Assembly: GCA_031261785.1 (NCBI GenBank)
Contig: JAISIZ010000105.1
Location: 1 to 61,075 of the forward strand
Reading direction: 5' to 3'
Length of the DNA: 61,075 nt
Source: Mediterranea sp. (in: CFB group bacteria)
GTDB taxonomy: Bacteria; Bacteroidota; Bacteroidia; Bacteroidales; Bacteroidaceae
A program made the translations under genes and the position numbers. Numbering within the stretch: the first letter of the stretch is position 1; the number at the start of each line of letters is the position of its first letter. The notes beneath the pieces are model-generated. The model saw only the letters and a program-made list of their open reading frames with translations, was not told where the DNA came from and searched no databases. Below, piece after piece: positions 48,537 through 55,196 of this stretch.

Positions 48537-48926
48537 TCAGACGGCGCTGGCGTGCGGATGGGCGAACGCCATCCCCGGATGGCGCGCCTCCCACGAGGCG
48601 GCGTACCGCTCGCGCCTGAGGCGGTGGCACTCGTCCACGTAGCGGCGGTACTCCCGGTGCTTGCCGACCATGTAGCGGATGATGCCCCCGTAGGTCGTCG
48701 CCCCGGCCGTGTACTCGCGCCCGCAGACGTTGAAACGCCCGGTGATGGTGTTGCCGTGCGGGTTGGGCGTACGCCGGTAACGGATGGAGCAGCCGTGGAG
48801 GTCGACGCCGTAGGCGGCCAGGTCGGTGTAGGGATTGCCCGTGAGGGCGAGGGAACCCGTGTCGTGGGCGGACGTCTCGAGGCCGGCTTGCGCGGCGGGG
48901 AGAGAAAGAAGCAATTCTTTAGACAT
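48537..48926 (-). CDS. Accessory protein, paralogue B, downstream of structured RNA 2 (129 aa)
   Basis: About 70% identical by eye to the 128-aa protein at 18645-19031, differing mostly in the first 25 residues and the last 10. Shared: LTGNPYTDLAAYGVDLHGCS, YRRTPNPHGNTITGRFNVCG, and a basic helix near HREYRRYVDECHR. No domain recognised. Again it stands alone behind a promoter (49117-49147) and the structured RNA (48932-49112), 5 nt after the U-tract. Placed between the early regulatory genes and the primase. Confidence 0.7.
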   Translation of the reverse strand: MSKELLLSLPAAQAGLETSAHDTGSLALTGNPYTDLAAYGVDLHGCSIRYRRTPNPHGNTITGRFNVCGREYTAGATTYGGIIRYMVGKHREYRRYVDECHRLRRERYAASWEARHPGMAFAHPHASAV

Positions 48927-48931
48927 ATAAC

Positions 48932-49112
48932 AAAAAATAAAAGGTGTCCGTGCCTGTCCCGCTGTCTAACACATTGCTTAAATGCTGTGGGGCCATTAAG
49001 CCGCCACGCGGGGGTACACGGACACCAGTATAACTTCTGGTTAGCGGACATGAAAAATGCCTGCACATCAATGCAGGCGCATGTCCCGCATTTAAGCTTT
49101 AAATTGTTAGAC
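48932..49112 (-). ncRNA. Structured RNA, copy 2 (181 nt)
   Basis: Same layout as copy 1. On the - strand, 49112-49105 (GTCTAACA) pairs with 48971-48964 and 49097-49088 (GCTTAAATGC) with 48985-48976. The crossing stem is 49026-49017 (GGTGTCCGTG) with 48952-48943, followed by TTTTATTTTTT. A nested double hairpin GCGGGACATG/CATGTCCGC with inner GCCTGCA/TGCAGGC lies at 49090-49044. Between the crossing helices both copies keep TACCCCCG, GTGGCGGCT and AGCGGGACAGG unchanged. Confidence 0.75.
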
Positions 49113-49116
49113 GTCG

Positions 49117-49147
49117 CAAATGTACGGCTATTTTTTGTAATCGCAAG
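49117..49147 (-). promoter_or_regulatory. Putative promoter of structured RNA 2
   Basis: On the - strand: CTTG (49147-49144), 19-nt spacer, TACATTTG (49124-49117), an exact TAnnTTTG. The RNA 5' helix starts 4 nt downstream. Confidence 0.65.
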
Positions 49148-49163
49148 CATTTAGGGGGATTTT

Positions 49164-49748
49164 TTATTCTTGGTCAAAGAGCGAGCGCATGCCAGTGACG
49201 GTCTCGGCCGTCAGGGATTTGCGTATCGCCTTCTCGCGTCTCAGCTCCTTGTCGACGAGCAGGTACCGCTCAAAGTCGTCTCCCGTCTTCTGTTCTTTCT
49301 CCTTCAGCTCGTCCAGCTCCTTCTGCAGCTTCAGGGTTCTCTCGAAAGACTGCTCCCGCTGCACGTGCCGGCCGAAGAGAAGCCGCTCTATGGTGGAATA
49401 CACCCATACCTCGAAGTCCGGACTTAACCACGCCGCGAACTTCAGCGCCAACACCCGATGCATGTATGTGCCCGATTTTTGGCGAGAAATTATCAAGTCT
49501 TCCTCATTGGCTATCCCTAATATACCTGCATTTGCAGGTTTTTGGCAAGCCTCGATGAATCGCTTCGTATCCTCGCTCTTGGTAAATTGATACAGGTCGC
49601 GATTGAACACTTTCGCCATCTCGGTGGCGTTGACCATCATCCCGTTGTTCTTTCCCAATGCGAACGTGATCGGAGTCTCGTTGAAAACGCAAATCTTTGT
49701 CTCCATTGTGCTATCGTTTTTATTGTTCATTGCTTTATTGCTTTCCAT
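49164..49748 (-). CDS. KilA-N domain protein
   Basis: 194 aa from the first ATG; a start at 49706 (180 aa, METKICVFNETPITF) is equally possible. Contains the KilA-N/BRO-type domain (VNATEMAKVFNRDLYQFTK, about residues 35-120) with SGTYMHRVLALKFAAWLSPDFE, followed by a charged coiled coil. KilA-N proteins bind DNA and often act as antirepressors or are toxic when overproduced. It ends the early operon that runs from 52536 to 49164. Confidence 0.85.
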   Translation of the reverse strand: MESNKAMNNKNDSTMETKICVFNETPITFALGKNNGMMVNATEMAKVFNRDLYQFTKSEDTKRFIEACQKPANAGILGIANEEDLIISRQKSGTYMHRVLALKFAAWLSPDFEVWVYSTIERLLFGRHVQREQSFERTLKLQKELDELKEKEQKTGDDFERYLLVDKELRREKAIRKSLTAETVTGMRSLFDQE

Positions 49749-49802
49749 CAGTTCCAGATAGGGGCTTCAAGCCCCCAATTGAAGATAAGATGGGATGCTC
49801 TT

Positions 49803-50015
49803 TTATCTTATCTCGCGCTCTTTCCCGTCCCCGGCAACTGAGGTGCTTAGCACCCCAGTTGTTCCAAGGATCGGATGCCCCTGAATCTTGATTCTTTGGT
49901 CTTTTACGTCAATGCCCAACGCCTCGCAAATAGGCTTGATAGGGATTAACTTCTGTTCGTCACTGGTGGACATGATGTCCACGTTGTTCACTCTCGCGAT
50001 AATCTTGAATTCCAT
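49803..50015 (-). CDS. Truncated antirepressor N-terminal domain (70 aa)
   Basis: The first 21 residues are identical to those of the 178-aa protein at 50043-50579 except for one insertion point, and the whole 70 residues correspond to the P22_AR_N-type domain (NNVDIMSTSDEQ, IPIKPICEALGID, STSVAGDGKERE) before an early stop. The stop lies next to a GGTGCTTAGCACC hairpin. It may be a partial duplicate or a small regulator that competes with the full-length paralogues. Confidence 0.65.
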   Translation of the reverse strand: MEFKIIARVNNVDIMSTSDEQKLIPIKPICEALGIDVKDQRIKIQGHPILGTTGVLSTSVAGDGKEREIR

Positions 50016-50042
50016 AATGTGATGGTTTTATTTGTTCATCGC

Positions 50043-50579
50043 TCATTCTTCCGCGAACGGCAAGGCCAGTTGTCTGTTGTTCGCCCTCCACTCCTCGATG
50101 GTGACCCGCATCACGGCGTTCAGCTCGTCCTTAGCGGTGTTCATCAGCTTCTGCGCGTCCTTGAAGCGCCGCTGGCATTCCTGGTACGAGCTGACCTTCA
50201 GCTCCATCGCCGCCTGCTTCTGGCGCAGGAAGGTCTGCGGCTCGGTGAAGTGGGCGAACAATGCCTTGTAGCACTCTTCCTTGTACTTCAGCACGTTCTC
50301 GCGGGCTTCGTCCCTCACCTTGGAGACGTCGATGGAGAACAGCCATCCGAAGACGTACATGTAGGGGATGGCGTACATCTCGCGCTCTTTGCCGTCGGCG
50401 GCAACTGAGGTCATTATGACCCCGGTTGAAGCCAGTATTTCATCTCGCTCGATACGATTTCGTTGCGCTTTCGCGTCAATCCCCAACGCCTCGCATATCG
50501 GCTTGATGGCCACTAATTGTTCGTCACTGGTGGACATGATGTCCACGTTGTTCACTCTCGCGATAATCTTGAATTCCAT
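50043..50579 (-). CDS. Phage antirepressor-type protein (178 aa)
   Basis: N-terminal P22_AR_N domain (residues 1-110, IPYMYVFGWLFSIDVSKV, YKEECYKALFAHF) followed by a coiled-coil tail (QAAMELKVSSYQECQRRFKD) ending LPFAEE. Related proteins inactivate prophage repressors. It shares the domain with 49803-50015 and 51568-52074, so this operon carries three versions. Confidence 0.85.
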   Translation of the reverse strand: MEFKIIARVNNVDIMSTSDEQLVAIKPICEALGIDAKAQRNRIERDEILASTGVIMTSVAADGKEREMYAIPYMYVFGWLFSIDVSKVRDEARENVLKYKEECYKALFAHFTEPQTFLRQKQAAMELKVSSYQECQRRFKDAQKLMNTAKDELNAVMRVTIEEWRANNRQLALPFAEE

Positions 50580-50642
50580 AATGTGATGGTTTTAAATGAA
50601 TGATTCTTTTTATATTTAACTAAGTATGGGCTTTCCATGGTC

Positions 50643-50939
50643 TCACCAGCGCCAGATCTCCGTCCAGTCGTTCTCGATGGTATAGTTGTAGGCGTAGCCG
50701 TTCTCCTCGGAGTTGCAGAAGATCAGCTCGCGGTACGTCCGGTAGAGGCACTTCACGAACACGTCGTAGTTCTCCGGGCGCACCATGTCGATCACCTTCA
50801 GGCACGAGCGTCGCTCCATCCGTAACAGGCGCACGAAGAGGCGGTCGCAGTAATCCCGCAGCCACTTCTCGCCGTACCGTTCGGCGTAGTCCGGCCACCA
50901 GCTGTAATCGCTCGGGGCGTATGGGGTGAGGTCGACCAT
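50643..50939 (-). CDS. Hypothetical early protein (98 aa)
   Basis: Starts MVDLTPYAPSDYSWWPDYAE; rich in Tyr, Trp and Arg, ends NDWTEIWRW. No domain recognised. Lies 4 nt after the 94-aa gene in the early operon. Confidence 0.6.
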   Translation of the reverse strand: MVDLTPYAPSDYSWWPDYAERYGEKWLRDYCDRLFVRLLRMERRSCLKVIDMVRPENYDVFVKCLYRTYRELIFCNSEENGYAYNYTIENDWTEIWRW

Positions 50940-50943
50940 GGCG

Positions 50944-51228
50944 CTACCTGAACTCGTAAGACTGGACGTACGCGCTCTCGCGGTATATCGTCAGGCTTGG
51001 CCCGTCGATACCCTCGGACACGTAGGTGAAGAGCCTGCAATCATGGTCGTAAGGGTCGTGCCTCTGGGGGCGCATCTTGTCGATGAACCTCTTCAGCTCC
51101 CCGAGTTCCCCGACGGTACCCTTCAGCTCCCTGCCCTCCCACTCGCGGCGCACGCGGTAGCGGAGGATCACCAGCCATAGCGGAGCCTTGGCGGGAGGGA
51201 TGGGCGATCTTGGGATTAATCTTGGCAT
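50944..51228 (-). CDS. Hypothetical early protein (94 aa)
   Basis: Starts MPRLIPRSPIPPAKAPLWLV; contains a basic YRVRREWEGRELKG stretch and RLFTYVSEGIDGPSLTIYRE. The start overlaps the upstream gene by 13 nt. Function unknown. Confidence 0.55.
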   Translation of the reverse strand: MPRLIPRSPIPPAKAPLWLVILRYRVRREWEGRELKGTVGELGELKRFIDKMRPQRHDPYDHDCRLFTYVSEGIDGPSLTIYRESAYVQSYEFR

Positions 51229-51563
51229 GACTTCTTCTCCTCTTCTATCCCATCCCCCGTCGTTACCCACTGGCTCATCAACTCTGGAATGTCCTCGATG
51301 AACCGCTCGAGCAGGTCGCTCGACTTCAGTCGCACGCTCAGGTAGCTCAAGTCCTTGTCGACGTTCGTCACCCGCTCCACCTTGGCGTATCCGAGCGTGT
51401 CGATGGCGTCGACAAGAGGCATGCGTCTCTCCATGGAGAAACTGGCCACGCACATTACCTCGCCGTCTCTCGACCGCCGGGCGACCCAGAATCGGAATCG
51501 CCCTTCAGTGTCGGAGATGACGGCGAATGGCTTCCGGCGCTCTGTCCTTATACTTGTTTTCAT
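51216..51563 (-). CDS. Hypothetical early protein (115 aa)
   Basis: Starts MKTSIRTERRKPFAVISDTEG; mixed alpha/beta, FRFWVARRSRDGEVMCVASF, with a Glu/Lys-rich end. No domain recognised. Starts 4 nt after the 168-aa antirepressor-type gene. Confidence 0.6.
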   Translation of the reverse strand: MKTSIRTERRKPFAVISDTEGRFRFWVARRSRDGEVMCVASFSMERRMPLVDAIDTLGYAKVERVTNVDKDLSYLSVRLKSSDLLERFIEDIPELMSQWVTTGDGIEEEKKSCQD

Positions 51564-51567
51564 CTTC

Positions 51568-52074
51568 TCAGAATAAGGAGGGTTCGTTCCGCAGGCGCTC
51601 GTCGCGCAGCTCCTCCAGCCGCTTGCGTTTCTCCGCGATGGACTGCTTGATGTTCTGCTGCTGCGTGTTCAGCTCGGCGATGTCCTCCAGCAGGCGGATC
51701 TCGATCTTGTTCTGCTCGAGCTGCTTCATCGGTTGTTTGAAGAAGTGTAGGTACAAGGCGTGATAGCATTCTTGCTTATAGCGAAGGACTAAATCCCGCG
51801 CATCTCCGGACACGCGTTCATGATCGATTGAGAATAACCATCCAAAAACGTATTCGATCGGTAGGCAAAGCATTTCGTACTGCTTGCCATCCTTGCCAGT
51901 TGAGGTCATCATGACCCCAACTGAGCATAAGATCCCGTCCCGGTCGATACGGTTCCGCTGTGCCTTGGCGTCAACCCCAAGCGCCTCGCAAACCGGCTTG
52001 ATCGGTACCAATTGTTCGTCACTCGTGGACAGTATATCCACATTGTTCACTCTCGCGATAATTCTTGTTTCCAT
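51568..52074 (-). CDS. Phage antirepressor-type protein (168 aa)
   Basis: N-terminal P22_AR_N domain (ARVNNVDILSTSDEQLVPI, PIEYVFGWLFSIDHERV) and a C-terminal coiled coil (EQNKIEIRLLEDIAELNTQ). The N-terminal half closely follows the 178-aa paralogue, while the tails differ, as expected for proteins with a shared DNA- or repressor-contacting domain and different oligomerisation parts. Confidence 0.85.
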   Translation of the reverse strand: METRIIARVNNVDILSTSDEQLVPIKPVCEALGVDAKAQRNRIDRDGILCSVGVMMTSTGKDGKQYEMLCLPIEYVFGWLFSIDHERVSGDARDLVLRYKQECYHALYLHFFKQPMKQLEQNKIEIRLLEDIAELNTQQQNIKQSIAEKRKRLEELRDERLRNEPSLF

Positions 52075-52104
52075 CTTCTTTATTTATATTAATTTATAAG
52101 TCGT

Positions 52105-52308
52105 CTATCCCAGCCGGGCGTACTTGATCACGTCCCACGCGTTGCAGAACCACTTCCCGTTCTGCTTGTTCGTCCGCTTCTCCGCCCGGATCTTCCCGCT
52201 TCCCACCAGCTTCTCGAGGCGCGCCCGCCCACCTACGATGTCGGCGGCCACGTCCTTGCTGAACGTCTTGTCGTTGAGTAGGATCTTCAAGGTCTCCTCG
52301 TCCGCCAT
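52105..52308 (-). CDS. Small putative DNA-binding protein (67 aa)
   Basis: Starts MADEETLKILLNDKTFSKDV; VAADIVGGRARLEKLVGSGKIRAEK looks like a winged helix (helix-turn-helix then a KRTNKQNGKWFCN wing). It may be a Cro- or excisionase-like regulator; exact family not assigned. Sits 6 nt after the 73-aa gene. Confidence 0.6.
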   Translation of the reverse strand: MADEETLKILLNDKTFSKDVAADIVGGRARLEKLVGSGKIRAEKRTNKQNGKWFCNAWDVIKYARLG

Positions 52309-52314
52309 ACGCCG

Positions 52315-52536
52315 CTACCTCGCTTTCTTGCATGCCGTCGCCATTATCTTACTGAACAGCCGGGCTTCCAGCAGGCTGAAATTCCCGTGCCGGAGCTTGT
52401 AGTAGAACGTCGCCAACGATAAGCCGCTCTTGGCCGTGAATTGCGTGAAGACGATTCCCTTCTGCCTGTCGTCCAACGCGTCATATTGGTCCTTAAACGC
52501 CGTTTTAGATTTTTTTTCTGTCGTTTCTGTCTTCAT
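52315..52536 (-). CDS. Small helix-turn-helix protein, Cro-like candidate (73 aa)
   Basis: First gene of the leftward early operon, divergent from the repressor. FTAKSGLSLATFYYKLRHGNFSLLEARLF has the order of an HTH (GLSLATFYYKLRHG). Position and size make it the most likely Cro counterpart; this is inference. Confidence 0.6.
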   Translation of the reverse strand: MKTETTEKKSKTAFKDQYDALDDRQKGIVFTQFTAKSGLSLATFYYKLRHGNFSLLEARLFSKIMATACKKAR

Positions 52537-52669
52537 AACTAATTTAATTATTATATTTACGCTGCAAATGTGCTAAAAAAAAAACGTTATGCGCAAAATA
52601 AAACGACGTTATATTGTGCATTTGCTCCGTAATTTAGACAGATTAAAAATAAAGAAAGGAGGAATAGGT
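52537..52669. promoter_or_regulatory. Divergent early/repressor promoter region
   Basis: 133-bp AT-rich gap between the divergent Cro-like and repressor genes. On the - strand TTTG, a 21-nt spacer (with a T10 run) and CACATTTG form a fair promoter. The word ACGTTAT occurs twice (52574 and 52600 areas) and may be part of operators. AGGAGG at 52658-52663 is a clear Shine-Dalgarno, rare in this window. Confidence 0.5.
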
Positions 52670-53104
52670 ATGTTTAACGGTGCGGCTGTAAGCCTGCTAT
52701 TAGAAAAGCACAAGGTCCCCAAAAAGACCTTGTACAAACTCCTGGACATGTCCAGGACGAACCTCGACAACGTTATTCTCGGCAAGCATGTCCCCAATGG
52801 GAAGACCATCGAAGGTATAGCCGACTTCTTCAACATACCTATCGACGACCTCTTCGACAGAACCATAGATATGAAGAATGTAAGTTTCGAGCATTACGTC
52901 AACGGGAACCATAACCAGGTCGGCGACAACTCGGTCTTTGTCGGCAACGGTAAGGAAAATATCGCTTTACTGAAGCTCGAGATCGGACGTTTGAGTCAAC
53001 AAATAGAGGATCAGGTCAAGCTGATAGAAGTCCTCAGGGATCAGCTCAAGGACAAGGAAAAGCTTATCCAATTGCTGGAAAAATGCCCATCTGGCTTGCC
53101 CTAA
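52670..53104 (+). CDS. Phage repressor (CI-like, HTH plus coiled coil)
   Basis: 144 aa from ATG 52670, chosen because AGGAGG lies 7 nt before it; the frame is open back to 52589. Residues 8-60 form a helix-turn-helix of XRE type (HKVPKKTLYKLLDMSRTNLD and TIEGIADFFNIPIDDLFD). Residues 90-140 are a coiled coil (LEIGRLSQQIEDQVKLIEV) likely for oligomerisation; there is no LexA-like cleavage domain, so inactivation by antirepressors encoded just across, rather than by RecA cleavage, is the probable induction route (inference). The gene is the last inside the right end. Confidence 0.8.
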   Translation: MFNGAAVSLLLEKHKVPKKTLYKLLDMSRTNLDNVILGKHVPNGKTIEGIADFFNIPIDDLFDRTIDMKNVSFEHYVNGNHNQVGDNSVFVGNGKENIALLKLEIGRLSQQIEDQVKLIEVLRDQLKDKEKLIQLLEKCPSGLP

Positions 53105-53179
53105 ACGAATCCTTGCCCCAAAAATTAACTCACGTATTGGTTTTAGAATCAAGTTACTACGCACATTTTGTGGATTTCC

Positions 53180-53228
53180 CTCATAATCTGGAGGTCCTAG
53201 GTTCAAGCCCTAGCTGGTCCACAAGAAA
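53180..53228. repeat. attR core (49 bp)
   Basis: Identical to 7881-7929. Here the tRNA 5' half is absent: upstream is phage DNA (53105-53179), so this copy is not a functional tRNA. Confidence 0.95.
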
Positions 53229-53232
53229 AAGG

Positions 53233-53276
53233 AAACGCCGTTCTAATGGGAAATCCATTATGACGGCGTTTTGTTT
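53233..53276 (+). terminator. Original host tRNA terminator, right of attR
   Basis: AAACGCCGT...AATGG and CCATT...ACGGCGTTT pair, with a 3-nt internal loop, followed by TTTTGTTT. The phage end at 7935-7975 carries a look-alike hairpin. Confidence 0.7.
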
Positions 53277-53388
53277 GGGACGAATCGCGTAAGGGTAATC
53301 GCGCCGGTCGCGCGAAGTCGCTCTCTCCGTGAGGACGGCTATCTTCTCTGGGCTGACCATGGTGGATTCGCAAAAAATAGGTGGATTA

Positions 53389-53420
53389 TTTGGCGGTTTC
53401 TGCCCAAAGCTCTATCTTTG
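53389..53420 (+). promoter_or_regulatory. Promoter of tRNA-Gln
   Basis: TTTG (53389-53392), 20-nt spacer, TATCTTTG (53413-53420), both boxes exact. Confidence 0.8.
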
Positions 53421-53449
53421 CACCGCTTTTTAACAGAAAGCTCCGAACT

Positions 53450-53520
53450 TGGACTATGGTGTAATGGTAGCACAACAGGTTTTGGTTCTGTTTGACAAGG
53501 TTCGAGTCCTTGTAGTCCAA
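53450..53520 (+). tRNA. tRNA-Gln (TTG anticodon)
   Basis: Acceptor TGGACTA with TAGTCCA, short D-arm (GGTGTAATGGTAGCAC), anticodon loop with TTG, and GGTTCGAGTCC T-arm. CCA not encoded. Strong promoter at 53389-53420 and GC-rich terminator at 53555-53591. Confidence 0.92.
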
Positions 53521-53554
53521 CAATAATTTCTTTGTTTTTTGAATTACGATCAGT

Positions 53555-53591
53555 AAAAGCCCGGGGAAAGCATCGCTTTCCCCGGGCTTTT
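53555..53591 (+). terminator. Terminator after tRNA-Gln
   Basis: AAAAGCCCGGGGAAAG and CTTTCCCCGGGCTTTT form a perfect 16-bp stem ending in T's on both strands. Confidence 0.85.
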
Positions 53592-53764
53592 ATGTCGTGC
53601 GGATGTGGAACAAACAAAAAGATTCAATCTGTAGGTGTGTTTATTCCATAATGTTTTGTATATTCGCGGCATGATTTCAAATAGGAAGCAAATACGAGAG
53701 TTATGCTTTCTTTTTGGAAGATAAAATGGGAGTGATATAATACTTTAAAAAACGAGAGAATCGC

Positions 53765-55087
53765 ATGAAAAAGAGATGGATGATAATGATGAGCCTGATG
53801 GTCATCATTAGTTTGATCGGAGTGTTTATGCCCGAGACGGAGGGAATATGGGAAGCCGACGAGAAGATGAATACAGCGAATGTGGCCTGGATGATCACCG
53901 CCACCATCTTCGTGTTGATGATGACGCCTGGGCTTTCCTTCTTCTATGGAGGGATGGTAGGGAAGAAGAACGTGATTTCCACCATCCTGCAGAGTTTTAT
54001 CGCCATGGGCGTCATCAGCGTGATTTGGGTGGTGTTCGGGTTTAGTCTCGCCTTTGGCGAGGACGTGGGTGGCTTCGTGGGCAATCCCGCCACATTCTTT
54101 ATGTTCGACGGCGTGGGTGCCAAGGTCGACGATTTCCTCGCCCCTACCATTCCGTTGGCGCTTTACGCCCTGTTCCAGATGAAATTCGCGATCATCACCC
54201 CCTCGCTCATCACCGGTTCGTTTGCCGAACGGGTACGTTTCTCGGGCTACATGGTGTTCATGATGCTGTTTTGCATCTTCGTGTATTGCCCGTTGGCGCA
54301 CTGGACGTGGCATCCCGACGGCTTCCTGAGGCAGATGGGTGTGGTCGATTTCGCCGGTGGCATCGTGGTACACGCCTCGTCGGGCGTAGCCGCCCTGGCA
54401 GGTGCCCTGTTCCTGGGACGACGGAAGTTCCAGTCGCAAACGCCGGCCAACATCCCCTACGTGATACTGGGCGCGGCCATGCTGTGGCTGGGATGGTTTG
54501 GCTTCAATGCCGGGTCATCGCTGGCAGCCGACGGGGTGGCGGTGAAAGCGTTCCTGAACACGAACACGGCTTCGGCCACGGCGATGCTGGTGTGGATCTT
54601 CTTCGACTGCCTGAGGGGGCGCAAGCCGTCAGCCATGGGAGCCGCGATCGGCGCCGTGGTTGGACTGGTGGCCATTACGCCCTCGGCGGGCTACGTCACC
54701 GTAGGCGAGAGCGTCTTCATCGCCCTCACCACCACGATGGTGTGCAACATCGCCGTGCACTGGAAAAACAAGACGAACGTGGACGACGTGCTCGACGTCT
54801 TCCCCACGCACGGCGTGGGCGGCATATTCGGCACCATCCTCACGGGCGTATTCGTGCATGGCTTGCTGGCGGGCGACGTGTGGGTGTTCATGGTTCACGT
54901 CATCGCGGTGGCCATTGTCTGCGCATATAGCTTCGTGATGAGCTATGCCTTGTACTGGCTCACCAACAAGATGATTCCCATGCGGGTTTCGGCAAAGAGC
55001 GAGGAGATCGGACTGGACATCAGCCAGCACGACGAGACGTACAACTTCGCCGACTCTGGGGAAAGGGAGTTGGCGGAATATCATTAA
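53765..55087 (+). CDS. amtB: Ammonium transporter
   Basis: 440 aa, Amt/MEP/Rh family. N-terminal hydrophobic segment (1-25) followed by about 11 membrane helices. Seen: a WHPDGF motif after HWTW, FAGGIVVHASSGVAAL (conserved His of the pore), FGFNAGSS and GVGGIFGTILTG. Moves ammonium across the inner membrane; also fits the release of ammonia by hut enzymes, although it is not adjacent to them. No glnK-like gene follows, which is different from most amtB loci. The 170 bp between tRNA-Gln and amtB hold a terminator and A/T-rich sequence. Confidence 0.95.
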   Translation: MKKRWMIMMSLMVIISLIGVFMPETEGIWEADEKMNTANVAWMITATIFVLMMTPGLSFFYGGMVGKKNVISTILQSFIAMGVISVIWVVFGFSLAFGEDVGGFVGNPATFFMFDGVGAKVDDFLAPTIPLALYALFQMKFAIITPSLITGSFAERVRFSGYMVFMMLFCIFVYCPLAHWTWHPDGFLRQMGVVDFAGGIVVHASSGVAALAGALFLGRRKFQSQTPANIPYVILGAAMLWLGWFGFNAGSSLAADGVAVKAFLNTNTASATAMLVWIFFDCLRGRKPSAMGAAIGAVVGLVAITPSAGYVTVGESVFIALTTTMVCNIAVHWKNKTNVDDVLDVFPTHGVGGIFGTILTGVFVHGLLAGDVWVFMVHVIAVAIVCAYSFVMSYALYWLTNKMIPMRVSAKSEEIGLDISQHDETYNFADSGERELAEYH

Positions 55088-55110
55088 ATTGAGAATTGAG
55101 AATTAAGAAT

Positions 55111-55182
55111 TAAAAAATGATAGTATGGGAAGCGGAGGGCGGACAAGCCGATTACCTCATTCCCATACTATCATTTTTTAAT
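55111..55182. terminator. Bidirectional terminator between amtB and topA
   Basis: AAAAAATGATAGTATGGGA (55112-55130) is the exact reverse complement of 55161-55179, giving A/T runs on both sides of a 19-bp stem. The two genes converge on it. Confidence 0.85.
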
Positions 55183-55196
55183 TTCTAATTCTCCAA

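Larger units (their letters stand above)
7881..53228. mobile_element. Prophage, about 45.3 kb, tRNA-integrated, tailed (siphovirus-like)
   Basis: Bounded by 49-bp perfect direct repeats (7881-7929 and 53180-53228) covering the tRNA 3' half. It holds an integrase next to attL, repressor and antirepressor-type genes next to attR, a primase-helicase, terminase, portal, protease, capsid, a long tape measure, fibre-like proteins, a glucosaminidase and a holin. No frameshift or transposon was seen in the core genes, so it may be inducible. The long tape measure and absence of a recognised contractile sheath favour a siphovirus morphology; that is inference. Confidence 0.95.

Noticed and set aside
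50643..51563. Possible anti-CRISPR genes among the small early proteins
   Set aside because: Size and place would suit, but no similarity or associated aca-type regulator was recognised; there is no positive evidence.
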